Assembly (NCBI GenBank): GCA_009774375.1
Contig: VSNO01000186.1
Coordinates: 1-7,755, forward strand
Source of the DNA: Lachnospiraceae bacterium
GTDB lineage: Bacteria; Bacillota; Clostridia; Lachnospirales; Lachnospiraceae
Length of the DNA stretch: 7,755 nt
Direction: 5' to 3'
Shown here: positions 1 through 5,674 of the stretch, piece after piece
How the letters are laid out: every line of letters begins with the position of its first letter
How positions within the stretch are numbered: position 1 is the stretch's first letter
Program-made: the position numbers and the translations under genes
Notes under the pieces: generated by a model
What the model saw: the letters and a program-made list of their open reading frames with translations, nothing else
What the model was told of the DNA's origin: nothing
Database searches by the model: none

Positions 1-6
1 ATATAT

Positions 7-77
7 GCGGGTGTAGTTCAATGGTAGAACACCAGCCTTCCAAGCTGGATACGTGGGTTCGATTCCCATCACCCGCT
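7..77 (+). tRNA. tRNA-Gly (anticodon TCC)
   Basis: A complete cloverleaf can be folded. The acceptor GCGGGTG (7-13) pairs with CACCCGC (70-76) and the discriminator is T77. The anticodon stem CCAGC/GCTGG (32-36/44-48) holds a seven-base loop with TCC at 39-41, and the T-loop is TTCGATT. The 3' CCA is not encoded, since CTG follows, so it must be added after transcription. This is the first of five tandem tRNA genes; their promoter must lie before the window. Confidence 0.97.
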
Positions 78-120
78 CTGGCGGGGCAGTTTGCCGCTTC
101 GCAGGGTTCTTTTATGGAAT

Positions 121-194
<74 letters not shown>

Positions 195-225
195 TTTGAG
201 ATTGAGCTTGCCTTATCTCATATAT

Positions 226-300
226 GGTGGGTATAGCGCAGTTGGCTAGCGCGTCAGATTGTGGCTCTGAAGGCCCTGGGTTCGAATCCCAGTATCCACC
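226..300 (+). tRNA. tRNA-His (anticodon GTG)
   Basis: The acceptor GTGGGTA (227-233) pairs with TATCCAC (293-299). The extra G at 226 lies opposite discriminator C300, which is the histidine-specific G-1:C73 pair, so G-1 is encoded here. The anticodon stem TCAGA/TCTGA flanks GTG at 261-263, and the T-loop is TTCGAAT. CCA is not encoded. Confidence 0.97.
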
Positions 301-304
301 TTTT

Positions 305-376
305 TGGGCTATCGCCAAGCGGTAAGGCACAGGGTTTTGATCCCTGCATTCGCTGGTTCGAATCCAGCTAGCCCAG
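305..376 (+). tRNA. tRNA-Gln (anticodon TTG)
   Basis: The acceptor TGGGCTA (305-311) pairs with TAGCCCA (369-375), giving the U1-A72 pair typical of glutamine tRNA; the discriminator is G376. The anticodon stem CAGGG/CCCTG (330-334/342-346) holds TTG at 337-339. The gene lies only four bases after tRNA-His, so both must be processed from one transcript. CCA is not encoded. Confidence 0.97.
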
Positions 377-430
377 TTTTGTCGGACAAGGCGGGTGTCA
401 TTCATCAATCTTAAAATATTCAATTGATAT

Positions 431-503
431 GGGATATTAGCTCAGGTGGTAGAGCACTTGACTTTTAATCAAGTTGTCCGGGGTTCGAGTCCCCGATGTC
501 TCA
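431..503 (+). tRNA. tRNA-Lys (anticodon TTT)
   Basis: The acceptor GGGATAT (431-437) pairs with ATGTCTC (496-502), with two G-T wobbles and discriminator A503. The anticodon stem CTTGA/TCAAG (457-461/469-473) carries TTT at 464-466. The T-arm is GGGG-TTCGAGT-CCCC. This is the last gene of the tRNA cluster, and a terminator-like hairpin begins eight bases downstream. CCA is not encoded. Confidence 0.97.
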
Positions 504-510
504 TTCACAG

Positions 511-557
511 AAAATTACCGAAAGTTTGTAAGATCACGACTTTTGGTAATTTTTGTT
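511..557 (+). terminator. AT-rich terminator of the tRNA cluster
   Basis: The 14-base arm AAAATTACCGAAAG (511-524) pairs with CTTTTGGTAATTTT (540-553), with one G-T wobble and a 15-base loop. A T-rich tail (TTGTTT) follows. The position directly after tRNA-Lys fits a Rho-independent terminator, although the stem is poor in GC. Confidence 0.6.
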
Positions 558-571
558 TATACACTTTTTAT
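543..571 (+). promoter_or_regulatory. Weak candidate promoter before the leader hairpin
   Basis: TTGGTA (543-548) and TTTTAT (566-571) are separated by 17 bp, each matching four of six consensus bases. If used, the transcript would start near 578 and run through the 619-649 hairpin into the ACT regulator gene. A competing option is TTGCGC (638-643) with GATAAT (659-664), but its spacer is only 15 bp. Neither is strong. Confidence 0.25.
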
Positions 572-618
572 GCGCATGGACCGCGGTAGCATGCAGCGGT
601 GGAGTGTGTGTGTTTTAG

Positions 619-649
619 AAAAAGTGCAACAAACGGGTTGCGCTTTTTT
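619..649 (+). terminator. Terminator-like hairpin upstream of the ACT regulator gene
   Basis: AAAAAGTGCAAC (619-630) pairs with GTTGCGCTTTTT (637-648) around a six-base loop, with one G-T wobble and a run of six T. It has the form of a Rho-independent terminator. It could be a backup terminator for the tRNA cluster, or a leader attenuator of the thrR-hom-lysC operon. No alternative antiterminator fold was obvious. Confidence 0.6.
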
Positions 650-728
650 GGGCGTTATGATAATATGTATTGCAGTGACGTACAAATGTCTTTGACAAGA
701 GAACAGATGGAACGAGGAGCAGGTGCAG

Positions 729-1172
729 ATGGAAGGGGCAGCATCTTATTATGTTGTGAAAAAGAGAGCTTTGCCGGAGGTACTGTTAAAAGTTGTGGAA
801 GTGAACAGGCTTCTGGAAACGCAGAAGGCATCGTCCGTACAGGAGGCAGTCGAGCGCGTGGGGATCAGCAGGAGTTCTTACTATAAGTATAAGGAAGATA
901 TCTTTCCGTTCCATGATTCCGCGCAGGGGAAGACGATCACGCTGGCGTGCAGGATGGATGATGAGCCAGGGCTTTTATCGGACGTGTTGAAAGTGGTAGC
1001 AGATTTTCACGCCAATATACTGACGATCCATCAGACGATACCGATCAATGGGATTGCATCTTTGTCGCTCAGCATTCAGATCCTGGATGCAGCCAGCGAT
1101 GTGTCCGAAATGGTGTCCGGAATGGAGCAGATCGGCGGTGTGCACAATGTCAAGGTACTTGGCATGGAATGA
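729..1172 (+). CDS. thrR: HTH-ACT regulator, PheB/ThrR family (UPF0735)
   Basis: The 147-residue product has two parts. The N-terminal helix-turn-helix region lies at about residues 16-57, with SVQEAVERVGISRSSYYKYK as the likely DNA-reading unit. A C-terminal ACT domain follows at about 69-147, with DEPGLLSDVL after its first strand. Length and architecture match the PheB family, whose Bacillus subtilis member ThrR represses threonine biosynthesis genes. Lying directly before hom and lysC, it is inferred to sense an aspartate-family amino acid (threonine is the best guess) and to control this operon. The ATG at 729 is chosen over an in-frame GTG at 723 because AGGAG at 715-719 is nine bases from the ATG but only three from the GTG. 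The gene sits 76 bp before hom with no terminator between. The family call is firm; the ligand and targets are inference. Confidence 0.85.
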   Translation: MEGAASYYVVKKRALPEVLLKVVEVNRLLETQKASSVQEAVERVGISRSSYYKYKEDIFPFHDSAQGKTITLACRMDDEPGLLSDVLKVVADFHANILTIHQTIPINGIASLSLSIQILDAASDVSEMVSGMEQIGGVHNVKVLGME

Positions 1173-1200
1173 TATCAAAAAATGAGTTGTTACGGAAAAT

Positions 1201-1219
1201 CTGACCGGCAGCTGGTCAG
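1201..1219. promoter_or_regulatory. Near-perfect 19-bp palindrome between regulator and hom
   Basis: CTGACCGGCAGCTGGTCAG is symmetric at eight of nine positions around A1210. It lies 29 bp before the hom start and 15 bp before its ribosome binding site. As DNA it could be an operator for the upstream HTH-ACT protein; as RNA it is a small hairpin. Function is inference. Confidence 0.35.
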
Positions 1220-1248
1220 TATGAGGAACGCACAGGAGGTCAAGGAAA

Positions 1249-2451
1249 ATGATAAAGGCAGCGATATTGGGATATGGAACAGTGGGAAGCGGTGTGTATG
1301 AGGTCATCAAAAAGAATAAGGACGTCATCGCAGATAAGCTTGGTGATGAGATACAGGTGAAGTATGTGCTTGACCTGCGTGAATTTGAGGGGGATCCGGT
1401 ACAGGAAGTGCTGGTTCATGATGTCGATGTGATCCTCAACGACGCAGAGGTGGCGATCGTGTGCGAGACGATGGGCGGCGAGCACCCTGCATATGAGTTT
1501 ACAAAACGTGCGCTCGAGAGCGGCAAGAGTGTGTGCACGTCGAACAAGGAGCTGGTGGAAAAGCATGGTCCGGAGCTGATCCGGATCGCTGAGGCGCACG
1601 ATTGCAGTTATCTGTTTGAGGCGAGTGTCGGCGGCGGCATTCCGATCATCAGACCGCTGCGGACGTCGCTCGCGCAGGAGGAGATCCTGTCGATCACAGG
1701 GATCCTGAACGGGACGACCAACTATATACTGACCAAGATGGAGACGGAGGGACTTGCGTTTGATACCGTGCTCGCGCGGGCGCAGGAGAAGGGCTATGCG
1801 GAGAAGAACCCGGATGCGGATGTCCTGGGGCTGGACGCGTGCAGGAAGATCGCGATCCTGACCTCGCTCGCCTATGGCAAAAAGGTCGATTTCGAAGATA
1901 TCGTCACGGAGGGGATCACAGCGATCACGGATGTGGATTTTGCCTATGCGATGAAAATGGGGGCGACGATCAAGCTCTTTGCAAAGAGTGTCAAGAAGGG
2001 TGACAAATACTATGCGATCGTGGCGCCGTTCATCGTGAAACCCGAGAATCCTCTTTATGCTGTCAAAGGCGTGTTCAATGCGATCCTGATCAACTGCAAT
2101 ATGGGCGGTGAGACGATGTATTACGGAAAGGGTGCAGGAAAGCTTGCGACAGCGAGTGCGGTAGTGGCGGATGTCCTTGACTGTGCGCGCCATATCGGCA
2201 AGCATCTGGATATCAGGTGGGAGGATCAGAAGCTTGCGATCTCACCGGTCGACGGTGCAGTCAGAAGATTTTTTGTGCGCGTGCCTCTGGCTGATGAGCC
2301 GCGGATCAAAGATATTTTTGGCGAGGTCGAGATGTATACAGATATAGCCGCCGGAGAGTGCGGATTTGTCACGGAGGAGATGACAGAGGCGGAATACAGA
2401 GACAAGGCTGCAGGATTTGGCAGCGTATTGTCGATGATCAGGGTAGATTAA
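1249..2451 (+). CDS. hom: Homoserine dehydrogenase
   Basis: This enzyme reduces L-aspartate-4-semialdehyde to L-homoserine with NAD(P)H in the cytoplasm, the branch step toward threonine and methionine. The 400-residue product starts with a Rossmann fold (GYGTVGSG, residues 8-15). The catalytic region has TSNK with Lys100, the GILNGTTNYIL signature (151-161), and YAEKNPDADVLGLDACRK (183-200), which supplies the conserved Glu185, Asp196 and Lys200. GKGAGKLATASAVVADV (293-309) is the conserved C-terminal cofactor-binding segment. Residues about 335-400 resemble a shortened, divergent ACT-like domain (RRFFVRVPL near its start, SMIRVD at its end), so the protein is a little shorter than the roughly 430-residue ACT-bearing forms. 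A strong AGGAGGT (1234-1240) fixes the start. It is co-directional with the ACT regulator before it and lysC after it. Confidence 0.96.
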   Translation: MIKAAILGYGTVGSGVYEVIKKNKDVIADKLGDEIQVKYVLDLREFEGDPVQEVLVHDVDVILNDAEVAIVCETMGGEHPAYEFTKRALESGKSVCTSNKELVEKHGPELIRIAEAHDCSYLFEASVGGGIPIIRPLRTSLAQEEILSITGILNGTTNYILTKMETEGLAFDTVLARAQEKGYAEKNPDADVLGLDACRKIAILTSLAYGKKVDFEDIVTEGITAITDVDFAYAMKMGATIKLFAKSVKKGDKYYAIVAPFIVKPENPLYAVKGVFNAILINCNMGGETMYYGKGAGKLATASAVVADVLDCARHIGKHLDIRWEDQKLAISPVDGAVRRFFVRVPLADEPRIKDIFGEVEMYTDIAAGECGFVTEEMTEAEYRDKAAGFGSVLSMIRVD

Positions 2452-2454
2452 CGC

Positions 2455-2487
2455 TTCAGAAGACAGCACACGGGTGGTGTTCCTGAA
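2455..2487 (+). other. Intergenic stem-loop between hom and lysC
   Basis: An outer stem TTCAG/CTGAA (2455-2459/2483-2487) and an inner stem ACAGCAC/GTGGTGT (2463-2469/2474-2480, one mismatch) form a 33-base hairpin starting just after the hom stop codon. No T-run follows, so it is not a typical terminator. It could be an mRNA processing or stability element within the operon. Confidence 0.3.
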
Positions 2488-2548
2488 TATGAATATAGTA
2501 GGAGATACGCTGTGGAATACTTTGGTTGTGGGAAAGGAATAGTGTGAG

Positions 2549-3868
2549 ATGAAAAAGGTAGTTAAATTTGGCGGAAGTTCACTGGCGAGCGCAGAACAGT
2601 TTGTGAAGGTCGGCAACATTATCCATGCGGATGAGGACAGAAAGTTTGTCGTCCCGTCGGCGCCGGGAAAGCGGTTTGACAAGGATACAAAGGTGACGGA
2701 TATGCTCTATGCGTGCTATGCGCTGGCAGAGAGGGATCACAATTTTAATGCGGAGATCGCCCAGATCGAGAAGCGGTACCAGGAGATCATCGACGGATTG
2801 AAGCTTGACCTGGATCTTTCATCTGAATTTGACCGGATCATTGACAATTTCAAGAGAAAGGCGGGGGCAAACTATGCAGCGAGCCGCGGGGAGTACTTAA
2901 ACGGTATCATCATGGCGGAATATCTCGGGTATGAGTTTGTCGATCCTGCGGAGGCGATCCGGTTCAATGAGGCGGGCGTGTTCGACGCCGATGCGACGCA
3001 GGTGCTCCTGTCTAAGCGCCTCGAGGGCGTGGAGCGGGCGGTCATTCCCGGATTTTACGGCGCGATGGAGGACGGGACTGTCGTGACGTTCTCAAGAGGC
3101 GGTTCCGACATTACGGGCTCGATCGTGGCGAAGGCGATCCAGGCGGATGTGTATGAGAACTGGACAGATGTGTCGGGATTTCTGATCGCGGATCCGCGTA
3201 TTATCGAGAACCCAAAAGGGATCGATACGATCACGTATGGTGAGCTGAGGGAGCTTTCCTACATGGGGGCAGGTGTTCTTCATGAGGATGCGATATTCCC
3301 GGTGAGAAAGCAGGGGATCCCCATCAATATCAGAAACACGAACCAGCCCGAGGATGAGGGGACATGGATCGTCGGGAATACCTGCAAGAAGTCGAAGTAT
3401 ACGATCACGGGCATCGCGGGCAAGAAAGGGTTTGCTTCCATCAATATTGAGAAGGATATGATGAATGCGGAGATCGGTTTTGGGAGAAAAGTGCTCCAGG
3501 TATTTGAGGAGTATGATATTTCGTTTGAACATATGCCCTCCGGGATCGACACGCTGAATGTGATGGTTCATCAGACGGAGTTTGCCGACAAGGAGCAGAA
3601 TATCCTGTCCGGCATCAGCAAGGCGGTGAATCCCGATCACATAGAGATCCAGTCTGACCTTGCGCTGATCGCTGTCGTGGGGCGGTGCATGAAGTCGCAG
3701 AGAGGGACGGTGGGCAGGATCTTCGCCGCGCTGGCGCATGCGAATGTGAACGTTAGGATGATCGATCAGGGTTCGAGTGAACAGAATGTCATCATCGGTG
3801 TTTCCAACGAGGATTTCGAGACAGCGATCCGGGCGATCTACACGATCTTTGTGGAGACGAGGGTCTGA
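2549..3868 (+). CDS. lysC: Aspartate kinase with two C-terminal ACT domains
   Basis: This enzyme phosphorylates L-aspartate with ATP to 4-phospho-L-aspartate, the first committed step of the aspartate pathway. The 439-residue product has the amino-acid-kinase fold at about residues 1-280. It shows KFGGSSLA (6-13), SAPG (37-40), SRGE (112-115), GFYG (168-171), FSRGGSDITG (181-190), TDVSGFLIADPRI (206-218) and NTNQP (263-267). Two ACT domains follow at about 285-360 and 371-439, the second containing GTVGRIFAALAHANVNVRMI. Feedback control by lysine and/or threonine is expected from the family, but the effector cannot be read from sequence. The organisation resembles the YclM/aspartokinase III type rather than the shorter alpha/beta LysC type, and no homoserine dehydrogenase domain is fused. 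The ribosome binding site AAGGA lies at 2534-2538. A 97-bp gap separates it from hom, and a strong terminator follows. Confidence 0.95.
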   Translation: MKKVVKFGGSSLASAEQFVKVGNIIHADEDRKFVVPSAPGKRFDKDTKVTDMLYACYALAERDHNFNAEIAQIEKRYQEIIDGLKLDLDLSSEFDRIIDNFKRKAGANYAASRGEYLNGIIMAEYLGYEFVDPAEAIRFNEAGVFDADATQVLLSKRLEGVERAVIPGFYGAMEDGTVVTFSRGGSDITGSIVAKAIQADVYENWTDVSGFLIADPRIIENPKGIDTITYGELRELSYMGAGVLHEDAIFPVRKQGIPINIRNTNQPEDEGTWIVGNTCKKSKYTITGIAGKKGFASINIEKDMMNAEIGFGRKVLQVFEEYDISFEHMPSGIDTLNVMVHQTEFADKEQNILSGISKAVNPDHIEIQSDLALIAVVGRCMKSQRGTVGRIFAALAHANVNVRMIDQGSSEQNVIIGVSNEDFETAIRAIYTIFVETRV

Positions 3869-3896
3869 CCGGGGGATCATATACAGGAACGCTCTT

Positions 3897-3945
3897 CAAA
3901 ACAAGGTCATATCTGCGGTCTGGCGCAGGTATGGGCTTGTTTTTT
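3897..3945 (+). terminator. Terminator of the thrR-hom-lysC operon
   Basis: A long stem pairs 3899-3917 with 3924-3942 (19 positions, about 16 paired, G-T wobbles included) around a six-base loop, and ends in a run of Ts at 3940-3945. It lies about 30 bases after the lysC stop and is a clear Rho-independent terminator. Confidence 0.85.
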
Positions 3946-3966
3946 AGGGATTGGACATACTACAAT
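3937..3966 (+). promoter_or_regulatory. Candidate promoter of the MATE transporter gene
   Basis: TTGTTT (3937-3942) and TACAAT (3961-3966) are 18 bp apart. The -35 overlaps the T-tract of the preceding terminator. The -10 lies 29 bp before the start codon, leaving a short leader with the ribosome binding site. This is the only reasonable box pair in the gap. Confidence 0.45.
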
Positions 3967-3995
3967 ACTGACAAAAGGAAAACGGAGGAGAACGA

Positions 3996-5381
3996 ATGAG
4001 CAATAAAGTAGGTGCAGAGTCACAGGAAAACAAGATGGGCGTCATGCCCGTCAACAGATTACTGTTAAATATGTCGCTGCCAATGATGGTGTCCATGCTG
4101 GTTCAGGCGCTCTACAATATCGTGGACAGTATTTTTGTGGCAAAGCTGAGTGAGAACGCGCTGACTGCGGTGTCGCTTGCGTTTCCGATACAGACGCTTC
4201 TGATCGCGCTCGGTACGGGTACAGGCGTGGGTGTCAACTCCCTGCTCTCAAAGCAGCTGGGGGAGAAAGACTTAAAGCAGGTGAGCAAGACGGCTATGAA
4301 TGGCATCTTCCTGGCAGTACTGAGTTATATCGCGTTTGTGATCGTCGGGATCGTCGGGGTCAGGCCGTTCTATGCGAGTCAGGTGAAGGGCGCGGATCCC
4401 GAGATCCTCACGCTGGGTGTACAGTATCTTACGATCGTGTGCGTGTGTTCTTTTGGACTGTATGCGCAGCTGATCTTTGAAAAGCTGCTGCAGTCAACCG
4501 GAAAAACGCTGTACTCCATGATCACACAGGCGGTCGGGGCGGTGACGAACATTATCCTGGATCCGATTCTGATCTTCGGACTGCTGGGTATGCCCAAAAT
4601 GGGCGTGGCCGGCGCGGCGATCGCGACTGTCATCGGGCAGATCGTGGGAGGGACGCTCGGGTTGATCTTCAACATCAGGGTAAATAAGGAGATCACGCTC
4701 TCTGTAAAGGGCTTTCGACCGGATGCGGGCACGATCGGCAACATCTACAAGGTCGGTGTGCCGTCCATCATCATGCAGGCGATCGGTTCGGTCATGACAT
4801 ACGGAATGAATCAGATCCTGATCACGTTCTCTTCGACGGCGACTGCCGTGTTTGGCGTTTATTTCAAGCTGCAGAGCTTTTTCTTTATGCCGGTGTTCGG
4901 ACTGAACAACGGTCTGATACCGATCGTGGCGTTCAATTACGGAGCCGGGAAAAGGAGCCGGGTGATCAAGGCGATCAAGTGCAGTCTTGTGTACGCATTT
5001 ACACTGCTTCTTGTCGGATTTATCGTGTTTGAGACGATACCGGGTGTGCTGCTTGGCATGTTTGAGGCATCGGATGAGATGCTTGCCATCGGTGTGCCTG
5101 CGCTGCGCATCATCGGCTTCCATTTCCTGATCGCATGGTTCTGCATCATAGCAGGTTCCGTATTCCAGGCGCTTGGAAACGGCGTGTACAGCCTTGTCGT
5201 ATCGGTTGCCAGACAGCTTGTGGTACTGCTGCCAGCCGCATTTATCCTCGCAAGGCTCGGGGGACTCCATGCGGTATGGTGGGCATTTCCGATCGCGGAG
5301 CTGATGTCCTTCTGCGCCTCAACACTCTTTATGATAATGATCAACAGGAAAGTCATCAGCACCATTCCTGACAATGTCTGA
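3996..5381 (+). CDS. MATE-family efflux transporter
   Basis: The 461-residue protein is almost entirely hydrophobic and is predicted to cross the cytoplasmic membrane twelve times, as two six-helix MatE repeats of roughly residues 24-225 and 250-445. Family signs are PMMVSMLVQALYNIVDSIFV (29-48) in the first helix, LLQSTGK (164-170), the TNIILDPILIF stretch (184-194) with PKMGVAGAAIAT (200-211) after it, and FGLNNGLIPIVAFNYGAGK (301-319) in the second repeat. Members expel cationic drugs or metabolites in exchange for Na+ or H+. The sequence looks closest to MepA-like Firmicute MATE proteins, but the substrate cannot be assigned. GGAGGAG (3984-3990) supports the start. The gene appears to be a single-gene transcription unit, bounded by terminators on both sides, so a link to amino-acid synthesis is not implied. 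Confidence 0.93.
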   Translation: MSNKVGAESQENKMGVMPVNRLLLNMSLPMMVSMLVQALYNIVDSIFVAKLSENALTAVSLAFPIQTLLIALGTGTGVGVNSLLSKQLGEKDLKQVSKTAMNGIFLAVLSYIAFVIVGIVGVRPFYASQVKGADPEILTLGVQYLTIVCVCSFGLYAQLIFEKLLQSTGKTLYSMITQAVGAVTNIILDPILIFGLLGMPKMGVAGAAIATVIGQIVGGTLGLIFNIRVNKEITLSVKGFRPDAGTIGNIYKVGVPSIIMQAIGSVMTYGMNQILITFSSTATAVFGVYFKLQSFFFMPVFGLNNGLIPIVAFNYGAGKRSRVIKAIKCSLVYAFTLLLVGFIVFETIPGVLLGMFEASDEMLAIGVPALRIIGFHFLIAWFCIIAGSVFQALGNGVYSLVVSVARQLVVLLPAAFILARLGGLHAVWWAFPIAELMSFCASTLFMIMINRKVISTIPDNV

Positions 5382-5403
5382 GGCAAAATTTCAGTTTATC
5401 CTG

Positions 5404-5430
5404 AAGAACGCCCGCTCAGGGCGTTCTTTT
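5404..5430 (+). terminator. Terminator of the MATE gene
   Basis: AAGAACGCCC (5404-5413) pairs perfectly with GGGCGTTCTT (5419-5428) around a five-base loop and ends in T5427-T5430. It begins 22 bases after the MATE stop codon. This is a textbook Rho-independent terminator. Confidence 0.9.
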
Positions 5431-5487
5431 AAAAACTTAGATCATCTTAGGCGGCGTACTTTGGCGCCTTAGATGATCTTAGTTTTT
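5431..5487. repeat. Long inverted repeat built from two copies of a 15-bp palindrome
   Basis: Positions 5431-5453 pair with 5465-5487, giving 23 positions with only two T-T mismatches and an 11-base loop. The arms are flanked by A5 and T6, so it could terminate transcription in either direction. Each arm contains a nearly identical, itself near-palindromic 15-mer: CTTAGATCATCTTAG (5436-5450) and CTTAGATGATCTTAG (5468-5482). They are 32 bp apart. The structure can be read as a bidirectional terminator or as paired protein-binding sites. Confidence 0.7.
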
Positions 5488-5506
5488 TACCTCTTAGCGG
5501 GCAAAT

Positions 5507-5552
5507 CGAACCACTTGATGTAAAACGGTTTACATCGGTGGTTCGTTTTATT
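5507..5552 (+). terminator. Hairpin with T-tract overlapping the LytTR promoter
   Basis: CGAACCACT (5507-5515) pairs with GGTGGTTCG (5537-5545). GATGTAAA (5517-5524) pairs with TTTACATC (5529-5536) around ACGG, with a single bulged T5516. TTTTATT follows. It is a third terminator-like hairpin after the MATE gene; its inner arms form a perfect inverted repeat over the -35 box of the next promoter. Confidence 0.6.
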
Positions 5553-5557
5553 ATGAT
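5529..5557 (+). promoter_or_regulatory. Promoter of the LytTR / LiaF-like operon
   Basis: TTTACA (5529-5534) and TATGAT (5552-5557) are spaced exactly 17 bp, each one base from the housekeeping sigma consensus. The predicted start is near 5564, leaving a leader of about 107 bases before the LytTR start codon. The inverted repeat GATGTAAA-ACGG-TTTACATC covers the -35 box and is a candidate operator. Confidence 0.7.
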
Positions 5558-5572
5558 AGAGAAAAGCTGGTG

Positions 5573-5674
5573 ATGAGAGCAGTGTATCAGGCGGCGGAGT
5601 GGGAGCGGTGTGCCAGAGCGCGGGAAATATCAGTATGCATTTCAGCCGGGAGCATACAGGGAGTAAATGTATGA
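5573..5674 (+). CDS. Possible 33-residue upstream ORF overlapping the LytTR start
   Basis: An ATG at 5573 opens a 33-codon frame ending at TGA 5672-5674, which overlaps the LytTR ATG (5671) in an ATGA junction. The peptide begins MRAVYQAAEWERCARAR and ends SIQGVNV. It has no membrane segment and resembles nothing I recognise. No good ribosome binding site precedes it, and the predicted transcript start is less than ten bases upstream, so translation would be nearly leaderless. The overlap is suggestive but may be chance. Confidence 0.2.
   Translation: MRAVYQAAEWERCARAREISVCISAGSIQGVNV

Larger units (their letters stand above)
504..728. other. Gene-free spacer between tRNA-Lys and the ACT regulator
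   Basis: No convincing coding region is seen. The open + frame running through it begins inside tRNA-Lys, lacks a ribosome binding site and reads like no known protein. The stretch holds the tRNA terminator (511-557), a second U-tract hairpin (619-649), a short CCGC/GCGG inverted repeat near 581-599, and the ribosome binding site of the next gene (AGGAG, 715-719). No T-box specifier region or lysine riboswitch core was recognised by eye. Confidence 0.6.

Noticed and set aside
474..695. 73-codon + strand frame between tRNA-Lys and the regulator
   Set aside because: It begins inside tRNA-Lys and crosses two hairpins, with no ribosome binding site. Starting at an internal ATG near 570 does not improve it.
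723..728. GTG start for the ACT regulator
   Set aside because: It is only three bases after AGGAG, whereas the ATG at 729 has normal spacing and gives the usual family length.
504..728. Lysine riboswitch or T-box upstream of the aspartate-pathway operon
   Set aside because: The region is short, and by eye neither the conserved T-box bases nor an L-box core is present. A covariance-model scan would settle it.
1240..2205. 321-codon minus strand frame opposite hom
   Set aside because: It is an antisense shadow of a certain gene. Its translation is rich in Arg, His and Asp and has no domain.
3092..3880. 262-codon minus strand frame opposite lysC
   Set aside because: It is an antisense shadow with the same low-complexity Arg/His/Asp composition, and the + strand kinase is unambiguous.
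4494..5270. 258-codon minus strand frame opposite the MATE gene
   Set aside because: It is an antisense shadow; the + strand frame has clear membrane helices and family motifs.
5431..5552. Mobile element ends or a CRISPR array in the hairpin-rich junction
   Set aside because: There is no transposase, no target duplication and no repeated spacer pattern; only two copies of the 15-mer are present, and they are explained by one inverted repeat.
5599..5670. Upstream in-frame ATG extending the LytTR protein by 24 residues
   Set aside because: No ribosome binding site precedes it, and AGGGAG is well placed for ATG 5671.
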